A stretch of DNA of 64,000 bases from CAWICD01 sp052267165 (GCA_052267165.1 JBKQHO010000052.1:1-64000); one strand, 5' to 3'. Counted from the first letter of the stretch, positions 10,585 to 23,271 are shown. Made by a program: numbers and translations. The notes: generated by a model from the letters alone, not told the origin.

Positions 10585-12693
10585 ATGGCGGACACTCCGC
10601 TTTCGAAGGCCTTGACTAGCGCCACCCGCCACATTCGAGTCTTGGTGGTCGAGGACTCGGCGGACGACGCCGAGCTGATGGTGCGCGAGCTGCGCCGGGC
10701 CGAATACGAGGTCAGCTGGAAGCGGGTCGACAACGCGTCCGCGATGCGCGCGGCGCTCGGCGCGGCGACGTGGGACGTCATCCTGTCGGATTTCAGCATG
10801 CCGCAGTTCTCCGCGCCGGCGGCGCTGGCCGTAACGCAGGAAAGCCGAAAGGACATTCCCTTCATCGTCGTCGCGGGCGGCATCGGCGAAGAGTCGGCGG
10901 TGGCCATGATGCGGGCTGGCGCCGCCGACTACATCTTCAAGGACAAACTCGCCCGACTGGCGCCCTGCGTGACGCGCGAGTTGCGCGAGGCCAAGGCTCG
11001 CCTGCGCCATCGCGCCAACCTCCAGCGTCTCGAACTGCTGATCGCGGCGGTCGAGAGCGCGCACGACATGGTCATCGTCACCGAGGCGACGCGGCTTCCC
11101 GACGGCCATCTGAAGGTCGTGTACGCGAACTCCGCCGTGGAGCGCCTGACGGGCTGGAAGCCAGAGGAGCTGATCGGCTCAAGCGTGCGCCGCTTTTACG
11201 GCGAAGAGGCGGAACAGGAGCCGGTGCCCTTCCTCGAGACCGTCAACTATCGCAAGGACGGCAGCTCCTTCTGGGTCGACGTCAGCTGGAGACCGGTCAC
11301 CGATGACGCGGCCGAGGTCACCCACTGGGTCTCGGTCAGGCGCGACATCAGCGAGCGCAAACAGGCTGAGGCTTCGCTCGCGTACGTAGCCCGCTACGAC
11401 GCGCTGACCGGTCTGCCCAATCGCATCTTGCTGACCGACCGGTTGCTGCAGGCCGTTGCGGACGCGCGCCGCGAGCACCGCATGACGGCGGTCGTCTTCG
11501 TCGACCTCGATTTCTTCAAGCACGTCAACGACACGCTCGGTCACGCCGAGGGCGACGCGCTGCTGCGCGAGGTGGCCGGGCGGCTCGTGGCCTGCCTCCG
11601 CGAAGGCGACACGCTGTACCGCAGCGGCGCCGACGAATTCGTGCTGCTCGTGGAGCACGTCGACTCCGCCGAAGCGTGCTCCGCGAAAGCGCAGACGATC
11701 CTGGCATCGTTCGCCGAACCGTTCGGCTTGAGCGGCCGTGACTTGCACGTCACCGCCAGCATCGGCATCAGCCTCTATCCGCACGACGCGTCGAGCGGCG
11801 AGGACTTGATCCGCTGCGCCGACACGGCGATGTACCAAGCCAAGGACAACGGCCGGAACTGCTACGAGTTCTACGAGTCGCAGATGCACGCGCGTTCAAT
11901 CCAGCGGCTGGCGCTCGAAAACGACCTGCGCCGCGCGCTCGAGCGCAACGAATTCGAGCTGCACTATCAGCCCATTCTCGCCTCGGGGACGCTGCGCGTC
12001 GTCAGTGCCGAGGCGCTGGTGCGCTGGCGCCATCCCGGCCGCGGTTTGGTGCAGCCCGATCAGTTCATCGGCACCGCTGAAGAGACGGGCCTGATCGTGC
12101 CGCTCGGCGAGTGGGTGCTGCGCAACGCGTGCGCGCAGGCGGCGCATTGGTCGCGCCGGCGGCGCCGTGAACTGCGCATCGCCGTCAATCTGTCGGCGCG
12201 CCAGCTCCGTCACGGCGGCTTGGCCGAAACCGTTGCGCGCGTGCTCTACGACGCGAAGCTGCCCGCCCGGCTCCTCGACCTGGAAATCACCGAGAGCGCC
12301 TTCATGAAAAACGTCGGCACCGCGACCGAGATGTTCGCCGCTTTACGGACGACCGGCGTCCACATCTCGGTCGACGACTTCGGCACCGGCTACAGCTCGC
12401 TCGGCTATCTCAAGTCGCTGCCGATCGACAGCATCAAGATCGCCCGCTCGTTCGTGAGCGGACTATCGGACGACCCGTACGATCAGGCGATCGCGCGAAC
12501 GATCGTGACGCTCGCTCACGCGATCGGCGTCTGCGCGATCGCCGAGGGCGTGGAGACGCAGGAACAGCTGACGGTGTTGCGCGGCCTCGAATGCGATCAA
12601 GTGCAAGGCTTTCTTTTTAGCAAACCGGTCGAGTCCGTCGCTTTCGAACGCTTTCTCGAGCGCGGCGCGCACGCCAGCGCATCCGGTGAATGA
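10585..12693 (+). CDS. response regulator with PAS, GGDEF and EAL domains
   Basis: Predicted cyclic-di-GMP turnover protein of 702 residues. An N-terminal receiver domain has the phospho-acceptor D69 (ILSDFSMP) and the conserved Lys (YIFKDKL). A PAS domain follows (about 150-265), then GGDEF (about 270-430) and EAL (about 440-690). The GGDEF signature reads GADEF (348-352), a Gly-to-Ala change that may weaken cyclase activity. The EAL motif (E476-A-L) and DDFGTGYSSL are intact, so phosphodiesterase activity is likely. It lies 46 bases after the histidine kinase gene and is probably co-transcribed, linking the sensor input to c-di-GMP levels. Confidence 0.93.
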   Translation: MADTPLSKALTSATRHIRVLVVEDSADDAELMVRELRRAEYEVSWKRVDNASAMRAALGAATWDVILSDFSMPQFSAPAALAVTQESRKDIPFIVVAGGIGEESAVAMMRAGAADYIFKDKLARLAPCVTRELREAKARLRHRANLQRLELLIAAVESAHDMVIVTEATRLPDGHLKVVYANSAVERLTGWKPEELIGSSVRRFYGEEAEQEPVPFLETVNYRKDGSSFWVDVSWRPVTDDAAEVTHWVSVRRDISERKQAEASLAYVARYDALTGLPNRILLTDRLLQAVADARREHRMTAVVFVDLDFFKHVNDTLGHAEGDALLREVAGRLVACLREGDTLYRSGADEFVLLVEHVDSAEACSAKAQTILASFAEPFGLSGRDLHVTASIGISLYPHDASSGEDLIRCADTAMYQAKDNGRNCYEFYESQMHARSIQRLALENDLRRALERNEFELHYQPILASGTLRVVSAEALVRWRHPGRGLVQPDQFIGTAEETGLIVPLGEWVLRNACAQAAHWSRRRRRELRIAVNLSARQLRHGGLAETVARVLYDAKLPARLLDLEITESAFMKNVGTATEMFAALRTTGVHISVDDFGTGYSSLGYLKSLPIDSIKIARSFVSGLSDDPYDQAIARTIVTLAHAIGVCAIAEGVETQEQLTVLRGLECDQVQGFLFSKPVESVAFERFLERGAHASASGE

Positions 12694-12862
12694 TGCCGAT
12701 CCACGCGGCAAGAGCGAGCGAAGAGCGCGCGCTCCGGCAGCTGGATGATCTTTCCCGTAGGTGAGCCGGCCGCCGCGTAGCGGCGCACCGCGCACGGGCG
12801 CGCCGGCGCGGCGGGCGACGCACTGACGAGCTAGGCTGCGCTCGGCGACGCCGACGTGCAGC

Positions 12863-13660
12863 TCACTTCCCCGCGCGAACTCGAGCGCGTCTCATGACGA
12901 GAACGGCGCGCGGAATAATCTCGTGTGGGCGCTCACACACCTTGCCATTAGTGGTTTCCTTGCGCCGGCGATAGAGCATTGCCGGCCGGTGTTCGACTCC
13001 CGTCCGCTGCTCGCCGGTCGACTCGAGGTCGCCCGAGGCGAGCATCCGCCGCCGGAAGGAGTCTTTGTTGAGCGTGCGTCCGAGGACGGTTTCATGCACG
13101 CGTTGCAAGTCGCCGAGCGTAAAGGCCGGCGGGAGCAGCTCGAAGCCGATCGGCGTGTACTCGAGCTTGCCGCGGATGCGCTTGACGGCGACGCCGAGCA
13201 CCTCGGCATGATCGAACCCCAGCGCCAGCCGCTCGCCGTCGCGGTAGGCGTGAACCGGGCCGCCTTGCTCGCCGGGCCAGGGCACTTCGAGCCGCGCGAC
13301 CACGACGTCGCCGCGCGCCGCGGCGATGCGCGCGTGCGGCACCAGCGCGACGTAGGCGACCGAGAGGGTGCGGCTGCGTGGGTCACGCCCGGGCGCTCCG
13401 AACGTGCAGAGCTGCTCGAGGTACGCGCCTTCCAAGCCGGCCTTCGTCTCGAGGGCGCGCGCCGCGGCGGCTTCCAGCGTCTCGGCGCCGCCGACCAGGA
13501 CGCCCGGCAGCGTCCAGTCTCCCTCGAACGGCGGCTCGCGCCGTTGCAGCAGCACCGTCGAGAGGGCGTCTTCGCCCGGCGCGAGCAGAACGGCGTCGAC
13601 GGCGACAGAGATCGACGAGGGCGCGGGTCGGGGGTCGGAAGCGACAACTCGTTTCGGCAT
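12863..13660 (-). CDS. NrtR-type regulator: inactive Nudix domain plus winged helix
   Basis: Predicted transcription factor of 265 residues. The N-terminal Nudix fold (about 15-165) has a decayed Nudix box: where hydrolases have REUXEE this protein has RALETK (69-74), so it should sense a nucleotide or sugar ligand, not hydrolyse it. The C-terminal winged helix (about 165-240) has the family segments RGKLEYTPIGFELLP and FTLGDLQRVHE. NrtR proteins repress NAD-cofactor genes, and other relatives control sugar pathways. Here no such gene is adjacent, and two abutting palindromes just upstream of its ATG suggest autoregulation. The last 25 or so residues extend beyond the usual family end. Confidence 0.88.
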   Translation of the reverse strand: MPKRVVASDPRPAPSSISVAVDAVLLAPGEDALSTVLLQRREPPFEGDWTLPGVLVGGAETLEAAAARALETKAGLEGAYLEQLCTFGAPGRDPRSRTLSVAYVALVPHARIAAARGDVVVARLEVPWPGEQGGPVHAYRDGERLALGFDHAEVLGVAVKRIRGKLEYTPIGFELLPPAFTLGDLQRVHETVLGRTLNKDSFRRRMLASGDLESTGEQRTGVEHRPAMLYRRRKETTNGKVCERPHEIIPRAVLVMRRARVRAGK

Positions 13661-13662
13661 AG

Positions 13663-13698
13663 TTTTATGCAGTCAGCATATATGCTGGGCGCATAAAA
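13663..13698. promoter_or_regulatory. two abutting palindromic operators, probable Nudix regulator sites
   Basis: Two 15-bp imperfect palindromes of the form TATGC-N5-GCATA lie end to end at 13666-13680 and 13681-13695. Their inner arms fuse into a perfect 12-bp palindrome AGCATATATGCT (13675-13686), and the outer arms extend to TTTTATGC (13663-13670) and GCATAAAA (13691-13698). The array begins two bases upstream of the Nudix regulator's start codon on the minus strand. Its position and symmetry fit cooperative binding of two regulator dimers. Which protein binds is inference. Confidence 0.65.
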
Positions 13699-13787
13699 GT
13701 CGAACCAAGGAGTTTTGGCTCGTTCGAACCATCGGCGAGCTTGCCTGGCGCCGGCTTTCCCCCGTGGCTGGGACAGTTCGGAAAACC

Positions 13788-13816
13788 TTGACGCCCTTGC
13801 GCCGACGTGCTATCGT
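13788..13816 (+). promoter_or_regulatory. sigma-70-type promoter for rpoC
   Basis: A -35 element TTGACG (13788-13793) and a -10 element TATCGT (13811-13816) are separated by exactly 17 bases. The predicted transcript starts near 13823 and has a leader of about 100 bases before rpoC. An independent promoter fits with rpoC not being downstream of rpoB here. Confidence 0.6.
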
Positions 13817-13924
13817 AGGCGTCTATGCCCCGCGGCTGACGAACGAAAACTCAGGGATTGGCGTTGGAAGCGCCGAGCCCTTTTTATCTTTTTGGGCGGA
13901 CGTGAGCCGAGGCAAGAGGACTGA

Positions 13925-17719
<3,795 letters not shown>

Positions 17720-17749
17720 CTAGCGAACCGGACGGTCCACCGGTCCGAC

Positions 17750-17786
17750 AAAGGCCCTCGCGCCGGCCTCTGGCGCGGGGGCTTTC
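17750..17786 (+). terminator. intrinsic terminator after rpoC
   Basis: Bases 17751-17764 and 17772-17785 pair over 14 positions (two G-U wobbles) around a seven-base loop, and the 3' arm runs into CTTT. The hairpin lies 31 bases past the rpoC stop. Confidence 0.65.
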
Positions 17787-17827
17787 GTGTGGGCGGGAGA
17801 GCGTCGGCTAGTGACGGTACACTAGCA

Positions 17828-18250
17828 CTAGCTCCCGGCGGAGGTGCCGGCGACGGGGAGCAGCGTGCGCGGCAGCGCCACGATCTCGACGTCGTCGTAG
17901 AAGAAGGAGACGCGCCTGGGCAGGCCCGCTTTCGGGTTGGCGCGCTGTTCGAGCACCTCGATCCCGAATTCCAGCAGCCGTTCGAGCAGGGCGGAGCGGT
18001 CGGGAGCAGGGCAACTCGGGCTGAGCTGCTCGGCGTGGCGCATCTTGGTGAGCCCGTAGGTCACCGCCTCGCGGGCGGGCTCGTCGAGCAGAACGGCGAG
18101 CGATGCGATCGCGCTGGCTGCGACAGTGCCGACCGACGCTTGGCGATTGTCGAAGCCCTCAGGAGCAGGGTCGCATCCGTGGATGAGCAGCCACAGCGCG
18201 ACAAGCCAGCCCGCGTCGAGATCGTGTGCCAAATTGAACTGGACGGCCAT
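17828..18250 (-). CDS. hypothetical protein
   Basis: A 140-residue protein of unrecognised family. It begins MAVQFNLAHDLDAGWLVALW and has a hydrophobic Ala/Ser-rich stretch in the middle (about 40-60) that could be a buried helix or weak membrane segment. The C-terminal part (RVSFFYDDVEIVALPRTLLP) looks like beta structure. AGGGA lies about seven bases before the ATG, which supports translation. It is on the same strand as, and 85 bases downstream of, the SCO1/cupredoxin pair, so it may be read with them. Function unknown. Confidence 0.6.
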   Translation of the reverse strand: MAVQFNLAHDLDAGWLVALWLLIHGCDPAPEGFDNRQASVGTVAASAIASLAVLLDEPAREAVTYGLTKMRHAEQLSPSCPAPDRSALLERLLEFGIEVLEQRANPKAGLPRRVSFFYDDVEIVALPRTLLPVAGTSAGS

Positions 18251-18335
18251 CTCGGTTCCCTCGTTTCGGACGGTAGTTCGCTGGTGTCATTCTCACACGT
18301 AAGTGTCCAAGCAGCGTCCGCGGTGCGTCCAGGGC

Positions 18336-18935
18336 TCAGGCGGGCCCGGAATGGGTTGAGGCCAAGGTGGGAACCGCGCGCAACGCCTCGCTGACGATGT
18401 TGCTCGAGAGCAAGAACGTCTTCGCCAAGCGGACGCGCGCGTCGAGCGCGTAGACGAAGGTGCTGTGGACGTCGGGAATGCCCGCCGCGTCCGCGCGCGC
18501 GACGACGCCGAAGGCGCGCATGAGCGCGTGAATCGCCGCCGGCTCTCCGCTGGCGAGCTGCCAGACGCGCGGATCGGCATCGAGCTCATGCCCGAGGCGC
18601 GCCATGACGAAGGGGGTGTCGTAGGCGGGATCGAGTGTGATCGTCACCAGCCGCGCGCGAACGTGCTCTTCCCGGATGCGCCGCGCGAGCCGGGCGAAAA
18701 GCGCCTCGGCGATCGGGCACGCATCGGTGCAACGGGTCGCGACGAAGGTGACGAACACGGGCTCGCCACGCAGCCCGGCCAAGCTGAAGACCGCGCCGCG
18801 CTGATCGACCAGGCGCAGCTCGCGCGGGTCCGCTGTACGCGCGCCGCTGCTTGCGGCGCACGCGTTCCGGCCGGAGGCGCACGCGCAGAGCAACGCGAGC
18901 GCGAGGCCGAGCAGGCACTTCGGCTTAACTCGCAA
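18336..18935 (-). CDS. SCO1/SenC-family copper/redox lipoprotein
   Basis: Thioredoxin-fold protein of 199 residues. It has the SCO signature C69-x3-C73 (CTDAC) and the third copper ligand H157 (DVHSTFVY), so it can bind copper or act as a thiol redox protein, typically in Cu-A assembly of cytochrome oxidase or copper homeostasis. The N-terminal hydrophobic segment LLGLALALLCAC may be a lipoprotein signal. Its start overlaps the end of the cupredoxin gene upstream by 11 bases, so the two are translationally coupled. No oxidase genes are present in the window; its partner is likely that cupredoxin. Confidence 0.87.
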   Translation of the reverse strand: MRVKPKCLLGLALALLCACASGRNACAASSGARTADPRELRLVDQRGAVFSLAGLRGEPVFVTFVATRCTDACPIAEALFARLARRIREEHVRARLVTITLDPAYDTPFVMARLGHELDADPRVWQLASGEPAAIHALMRAFGVVARADAAGIPDVHSTFVYALDARVRLAKTFLLSSNIVSEALRAVPTLASTHSGPA

Positions 18936-19527
18936 CGAGCACGTCGCCCATCGAGCCGTTGCTCGCGGTCGGCACGGTCGTGTAGTGATAGCCGCAGCCG
19001 AAGTAGTACGTGCCGGCAGCGGGGACCGTCAACACTTGCGAACGCTGACCGCCCGAAAGCGAGCCGGTCGACCACGTCGTTCCCCCGTCGACCGCGCTGC
19101 CGGCTTGCGTGAAACGGCTGGTGTTGTCGAACGACGCCGGAAAACCGCCGGTGCCGAAACCGCTCGCGGTGTGCGACACGCCGCTTGGATCGTCGTTGAC
19201 GAAGATCAGCTGCGAACCGACGGCGACGCGGATGACTTGCGCGGGGCCGCTGGCGGCGGTCGAATAGAAATAGACCGGACCGAAGGTCGCGTCGGTCGTT
19301 TCGGCATGGTTGAAGCCGATGTGGATCAGCTGCGGCTGCGCCGTCGGCGCGGTGCTAGGAGCCGTGCTGGGAGTCGCGCTCGGCGCGACGCTGGGCGGTC
19401 TGCTCGGAACGATCGTCGGTAGCGCCGCAACAGTTCCAGACCCGGGCGATGAGGACGATCCGCCGCCGCAGGCGGCGAGGAAAGTCAGCGCGGCGAGCGC
19501 GGCCGGCGCAGAATAAGCTATTCGCAT
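18925..19527 (-). CDS. secreted cupredoxin-like lipoprotein
   Basis: Predicted lipoprotein of 200 residues. It has a signal peptide ending in the lipobox LAAC, a Ser/Pro/Thr-rich linker with tandem PS/TPS repeats (about 35-60), and a plastocyanin-like domain. Candidate copper ligands are His in SHTASG, then Cys and His in FGCGYHY, and a Met in NGSMGD near the C-terminus. GAAGGAG lies six bases before this ATG and so favours it over an upstream ATG at 19572. It is first of a coupled pair with the SCO1-like gene, suggesting copper delivery or an extracytoplasmic electron carrier. The spacing between His and Met is longer than in classic plastocyanins. Confidence 0.82.
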   Translation of the reverse strand: MRIAYSAPAALAALTFLAACGGGSSSSPGSGTVAALPTIVPSRPPSVAPSATPSTAPSTAPTAQPQLIHIGFNHAETTDATFGPVYFYSTAASGPAQVIRVAVGSQLIFVNDDPSGVSHTASGFGTGGFPASFDNTSRFTQAGSAVDGGTTWSTGSLSGGQRSQVLTVPAAGTYYFGCGYHYTTVPTASNGSMGDVLVAS

Positions 19528-19589
19528 CTCGAACTCCTTCGAGGTCGAGGCTAACGCCCGAGTCTGAAGCAACTCTGAAGAGAATCCGC

Positions 19590-20340
19590 ATGAGCACCGA
19601 ACCGCAACCGCTCACCTTAGCCGAGTTTATCGTCTGGGAAGAGCGTCAACCAACGAAGCACGAATTCCGTGCCGGTGCGGTCTATGCTTTGGCCGGCGCT
19701 ACGGATAACCATACTACGCTCGTAGGCAACCTCGTCGCAATCATTCGGCCAAGACTAAAACGCAGCTCGTTCCGAAAAACGCAGCTCGTTCCGACTGTAC
19801 CAGAACGATATGAAAGTCGTTACCGATTTCCCCGGGTCGCGCTACCCGGACCTTATCGTTACCCGCGATCCCCACGATGCGCTCGATCCACTTATCAAGC
19901 GCCATCTAAAACTCAGCATCGAGGTCCTACCGCAAAGGACCGCCGAACAAGACGCCACGGGCAAGCTCGATGAATATCAAACAATCCCCGAACTCGACGA
20001 ATATGTGCTCATCGATTCACGCAAGCGATCCGTTCGGATCTATCGCCGACATGGCGATCAAATGTCAGCTGGTCCTGCGATAATCTCTGGCGGTATCAGT
20101 CTGCAATCACTCAACCTGACGATTACGCTCGATGACATATACGAAGACGTTGACTTCGACGCTATGGTGGGGCGCTGCAGTGTCGGTGCGCTAGCGGAGC
20201 GGATCGTGTCCCTCGGAGTGGTGTACGAGCGCTCTCGAGGAGGCGGGATAGTCAGCTGTTTACAACCGCTGATAAGGTGCGCCGGGGCACCGCCGGCTAG
20301 TGCAGGCGTACGCCGAGAAAATAACGGCGTACGCCGTTGA
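19590..20340 (+). pseudogene. Uma2-family nuclease, disrupted by a tandem duplication
   Basis: The 5' part (from ATG 19590) encodes the typical Uma2 (DUF820) N-terminus TLAEFIVWEERQPTKHEFR. The 3' part, in a different frame from about 19795, carries YPDLIVT, SIEVLPQRTAEQDATGK and LDEYVLIDSR, the PD-(D/E)XK-like core. The frame changes at an exact 19-bp tandem duplication (19757-19794). With one copy removed the frame reads through as LKRSSFRLYQNDMKVVT, exactly the family pattern. The 3' frame stops at 20340, inside the convergent barrel gene, so the original stop may have been earlier. Uma2 genes are often mobile and multicopy. Confidence 0.85.
19757..19794 (+). repeat. exact 19-bp tandem duplication inside the Uma2 gene
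   Basis: The unit AAAACGCAGCTCGTTCCGA occurs twice in perfect tandem, at 19757-19775 and 19776-19794. Nineteen is not a multiple of three, so the second copy shifts the frame. The identity of the copies implies a recent event; slippage back to one copy would restore the gene. Confidence 0.9.
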
Positions 20341-22105
20341 GCCGCGAGGAGCCGGCGTCGAGCGCCGCGCGCGGCAGCAGCGGAACGACGACGTCGCCGT
20401 CGAGATCGATCCCGGGCGCCGTAAGTCCTGCGGCGCGCCGCGCGAGCGCGTCGACGCGCAAGCCCGCGGGATTCTCGTACGTCGCCCACACGACCTGACG
20501 GCTCACGTCGCCGTCCAGCGTGGCGGGCGTGGTGAAGTCGGCCGGATCGTCGCGCAGGCTCCACACGCGCAGGCTGATGCGCGGCGCGAGTTGCCAGACG
20601 AGATTCGCGCCGATCCCGTCGAGGCGCCGCTCGTCGAAGCCGTGGGAGAACTCGCGAAAGATGGTCAGCTCGGCGCGGACGCGTGCCCCGGCGTCGTAAT
20701 CGAGTGCCGTTTCGGCGAGCTCGTCGCGGTCGAGCGCGAACGTGCCGGCGCCCGGCGTGCTCGCGGCGGCCTCGAGCAACGTCGGAATCCTTACCGATTC
20801 CGAGAAGCCGGCGCGCGCGGACAACGGGCCCGCGAGCGCGAGCTGCCCGGACAGTGAAGGCAGTAGCACGAAGCCGTTTCCGGCGAGCGTTCCCGATGGA
20901 AGCCCGTCGCGCTCGGCGACCTTCGAAAGTGCGAGCGCCGCGTCGAACGAGCCGCGCGCGCCGTTCGCGTGCGCTTCCAGATAGAGCGAGTCGTCTGCCA
21001 CGGTTCCGTCGGTGAGGTACGCCTCGGGCAGCGGAAGAACGTAGGAACCGCTTTGGTGCTGCGCCGACGCGCCCGCGTCGAACTCGAGTGGACCGGGCCG
21101 TTCGAGCCGGAAGCTGCCGCTGAGGTAACTGGAGCGATAGGCGCTCGCGCCGGTCGCATCGGCGCCCACGTCGAGATCGCTCGCCGTAGCGTCCGCGAAG
21201 GTGCGATAGCGTCGCGACGCGGTCGCATAGGCGAGCCGCAGGCTGCGCAGATCGCCGCCCGCGTCGTACGCGCTGGCCGCGGCGTTGGAGGCGGTGGTCG
21301 CGCCGGCGCGCAGCACGCCGCCGGCGAAGCCGGACTCGAGGTCGAGGTCGGCGCGCCGGATCGAGCGCCCGTCGTCGCTCGAGACGCCGACCGCCGGATA
21401 CACGATGCCGAGGCGCGGCTCCAGCGCGAGCGTCGAGGCCGCTCCGGCGTCTACCGCGGCGCTCGATTGCTGCGGGTCGAGCTGGTCGACGGCGAAGACG
21501 CCGCCGCCTGCACCGCTCCCGTAACGAAAGGCTTGATTTGCGCGCGCGAACGTGAGGCTGCGCGTATAACGGTCCGGCACGTCGGCGAAACCCGAATGTC
21601 CGGTCGAGAGATCCCCGAGCGGCGCGAGCGCGTCGATCACCAGTCCCGCTCCGCCACCGAGACCGCGGTCCGAGACGCTCGCGCCGGCGCCGGTGGGAAC
21701 GACGTACGGCACGAGCGCGAGCACATCGGCGACGCGGCCGTAGGGCAATGCCGCTAAATCGGCTTCGTCCGGCACGTCGTGCTCGAGCGCGTGATAGCGC
21801 GTCACCACGATCGCGACGTTGCTGCGTCCTTCGAGCAGCAGCGTGACGCGAGCGCAGTAGCGGCAATCGACGCGCAGGCGCGCCGCCGCGCCGCTGAGGT
21901 GCAGCGCGAACGTCCCCAGCCGGTCGATGGAGCCGGCCCCGACCTGCCGGCCGCTTGCGTCGTACGCCTCGACCGTCGCTTGGTCGATGAGGTTGCCGGC
22001 CTCGTCGCGGACGCTGCCGACGACGAGCGCGACCGGCTGTTGCGCAAGGCCGGCCCGCGAAGCAGCAAGCAGGACGGCGGCGGCGAACCAAAGCCTCTTC
22101 AGCAA
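20297..22105 (-). CDS. TonB-dependent receptor-like outer membrane protein
   Basis: Predicted outer membrane beta-barrel of 602 residues with a signal peptide (FAAAVLLAASRAGLA). A carboxypeptidase-regulatory-like beta domain comes first (about 25-100, VVGSVRDEAGNLIDQATVEA), followed by a plug-like segment with GGGAGLVIDALAPLGD, then a long run of alternating hydrophobic strands to a C-terminal barrel strand (RRYFLGVRLH). It is shorter than typical TonB receptors, and no TonB box is obvious. It begins 35 bases from a divergent small secreted-protein gene. Substrate unknown; nearby copper and cytochrome genes hint at metal or haem. Confidence 0.7.
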   Translation of the reverse strand: MLKRLWFAAAVLLAASRAGLAQQPVALVVGSVRDEAGNLIDQATVEAYDASGRQVGAGSIDRLGTFALHLSGAAARLRVDCRYCARVTLLLEGRSNVAIVVTRYHALEHDVPDEADLAALPYGRVADVLALVPYVVPTGAGASVSDRGLGGGAGLVIDALAPLGDLSTGHSGFADVPDRYTRSLTFARANQAFRYGSGAGGGVFAVDQLDPQQSSAAVDAGAASTLALEPRLGIVYPAVGVSSDDGRSIRRADLDLESGFAGGVLRAGATTASNAAASAYDAGGDLRSLRLAYATASRRYRTFADATASDLDVGADATGASAYRSSYLSGSFRLERPGPLEFDAGASAQHQSGSYVLPLPEAYLTDGTVADDSLYLEAHANGARGSFDAALALSKVAERDGLPSGTLAGNGFVLLPSLSGQLALAGPLSARAGFSESVRIPTLLEAAASTPGAGTFALDRDELAETALDYDAGARVRAELTIFREFSHGFDERRLDGIGANLVWQLAPRISLRVWSLRDDPADFTTPATLDGDVSRQVVWATYENPAGLRVDALARRAAGLTAPGIDLDGDVVVPLLPRAALDAGSSRLNGVRRYFLGVRLH

Positions 22106-22140
22106 CGCTTCACACTTCTTGCGCAGAATCGCGAGGGACC

Positions 22141-22392
22141 ATGCGTATCCTGGCGCGGCTTGCGTTCATCGTCACCTTCGCCCTGCTCCTGGCGACGGGT
22201 GCGGGTTTGGCTCGCGCCTCGTGGTCGACCCTGGACGAGCTCGCAAGCGCCCAACTCGTTCCGTCGGGTGCACCTGCGCTGCTCGGTCCGATCAACGAGC
22301 TCGGCCGCAACGGCTGGGCTTGCCGCCCCGAGCAAGCCGCGCGCGCGAGTGAGGTCGTGAACGCGGAACTGCCCGAACCCGCCGGACCGTAG
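22141..22392 (+). CDS. small secreted protein
   Basis: An 83-residue protein with a clear signal peptide (RLAFIVTFALLLATGAGLARA) and a short mature part with one Cys (NGWACRPEQ). GAGGGA lies two bases before the ATG. Its TAG stop overlaps the GTG start of the TPR gene (TAGTG at 22390-22394), so the two are coupled. Family not recognised. Confidence 0.6.
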   Translation: MRILARLAFIVTFALLLATGAGLARASWSTLDELASAQLVPSGAPALLGPINELGRNGWACRPEQAARASEVVNAELPEPAGP

Positions 22393-23225
22393 TGGCGCCA
22401 ACCCGCCGCACCGCAATAGCGCCACGGGCCGGGCTCGCCGTCGCCCTCTGGTGCGGCCTGGCCGCGGCGGCTTGCGCCCAGCCGTATCCCAGCGTCACGC
22501 CCGTGCCGCGTACGACCGACGCCGCTGCGCTGCACGAGCTCGCCCGCTCGCGCGAGATCGACGAAAGGATCCGCATCGGCTTCGCGGCCGAGCAGCGCGG
22601 GGATTGGCCCGCGGCCGCCCCCGAGTTCGAACGCGTCATGGCGCTCGAGCCGCCCGAGCCGCAGGGGTCGACCGCGCTCTACGACCTCGCGCTGGCGCAG
22701 GCCGGCACGGGCTCGCTCGACGCGGCCGCCGCTTCCCTGCGCGACGCGATCGCGCGCGATCCGGGCTTTCTCGCGGCACGCGCCAATCTCGTCGGCGTCG
22801 AGTTGATGCGCGGCGATCTGCCCGCGGCCCGCGCGGCGGCCGACGCGTTCGTCGCGGTCGCGCCGGCCGCGGCGCGCGCGCTCTATGCGCGCGGCCTCGT
22901 CGCGTTGCGTTCGGGCGACGCCGCGACGGCGCGGCGCGACTTCGCGACGCTTCTCTCGCACGATCCCGCCTACGCGGTCGGGCACTACGATCTCGCGCTC
23001 GCCGAGACGCAGCTGGGAAATCTGAGCGAGGCTGAGCGGGAACTGCGCGCGGCCTTGGGCCTCGCGCCCGAATATGCCCGCGCGCGCGTCGCGCTCGGCG
23101 CGGTGCTGCTGCGCGAAGGCAAACGCGACGAGGCGCGCTCGACCTTCGACGAAGCTGCGCGGCTCGCACCCGACCTCGCGCTGCGCAATCTGGCCGCTTC
23201 GCTGCGCGACGCGATCGCACCCTAA
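22392..23225 (+). CDS. secreted tetratricopeptide-repeat protein
   Basis: A 277-residue protein that starts with GTG overlapping the stop of the upstream small gene. An N-terminal hydrophobic segment (GLAVALWCGLAAAACAQ) is a likely signal peptide. The rest consists of about six TPR units (for example ALYDLALAQAGTGSLDAAA and ARVALGAVLLREGKRDEAR), which form a protein-binding superhelix. It probably acts in the periplasm as a scaffold for envelope proteins. A cupredoxin lipoprotein gene follows after 46 bases on the same strand, possibly in one operon. Confidence 0.8.
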   Translation: MAPTRRTAIAPRAGLAVALWCGLAAAACAQPYPSVTPVPRTTDAAALHELARSREIDERIRIGFAAEQRGDWPAAAPEFERVMALEPPEPQGSTALYDLALAQAGTGSLDAAAASLRDAIARDPGFLAARANLVGVELMRGDLPAARAAADAFVAVAPAAARALYARGLVALRSGDAATARRDFATLLSHDPAYAVGHYDLALAETQLGNLSEAERELRAALGLAPEYARARVALGAVLLREGKRDEARSTFDEAARLAPDLALRNLAASLRDAIAP

Positions 23226-23271
23226 GCTACCCTTCAGACTTTCCTCATCGGCGCGGCGTACGCTGCGCGAC

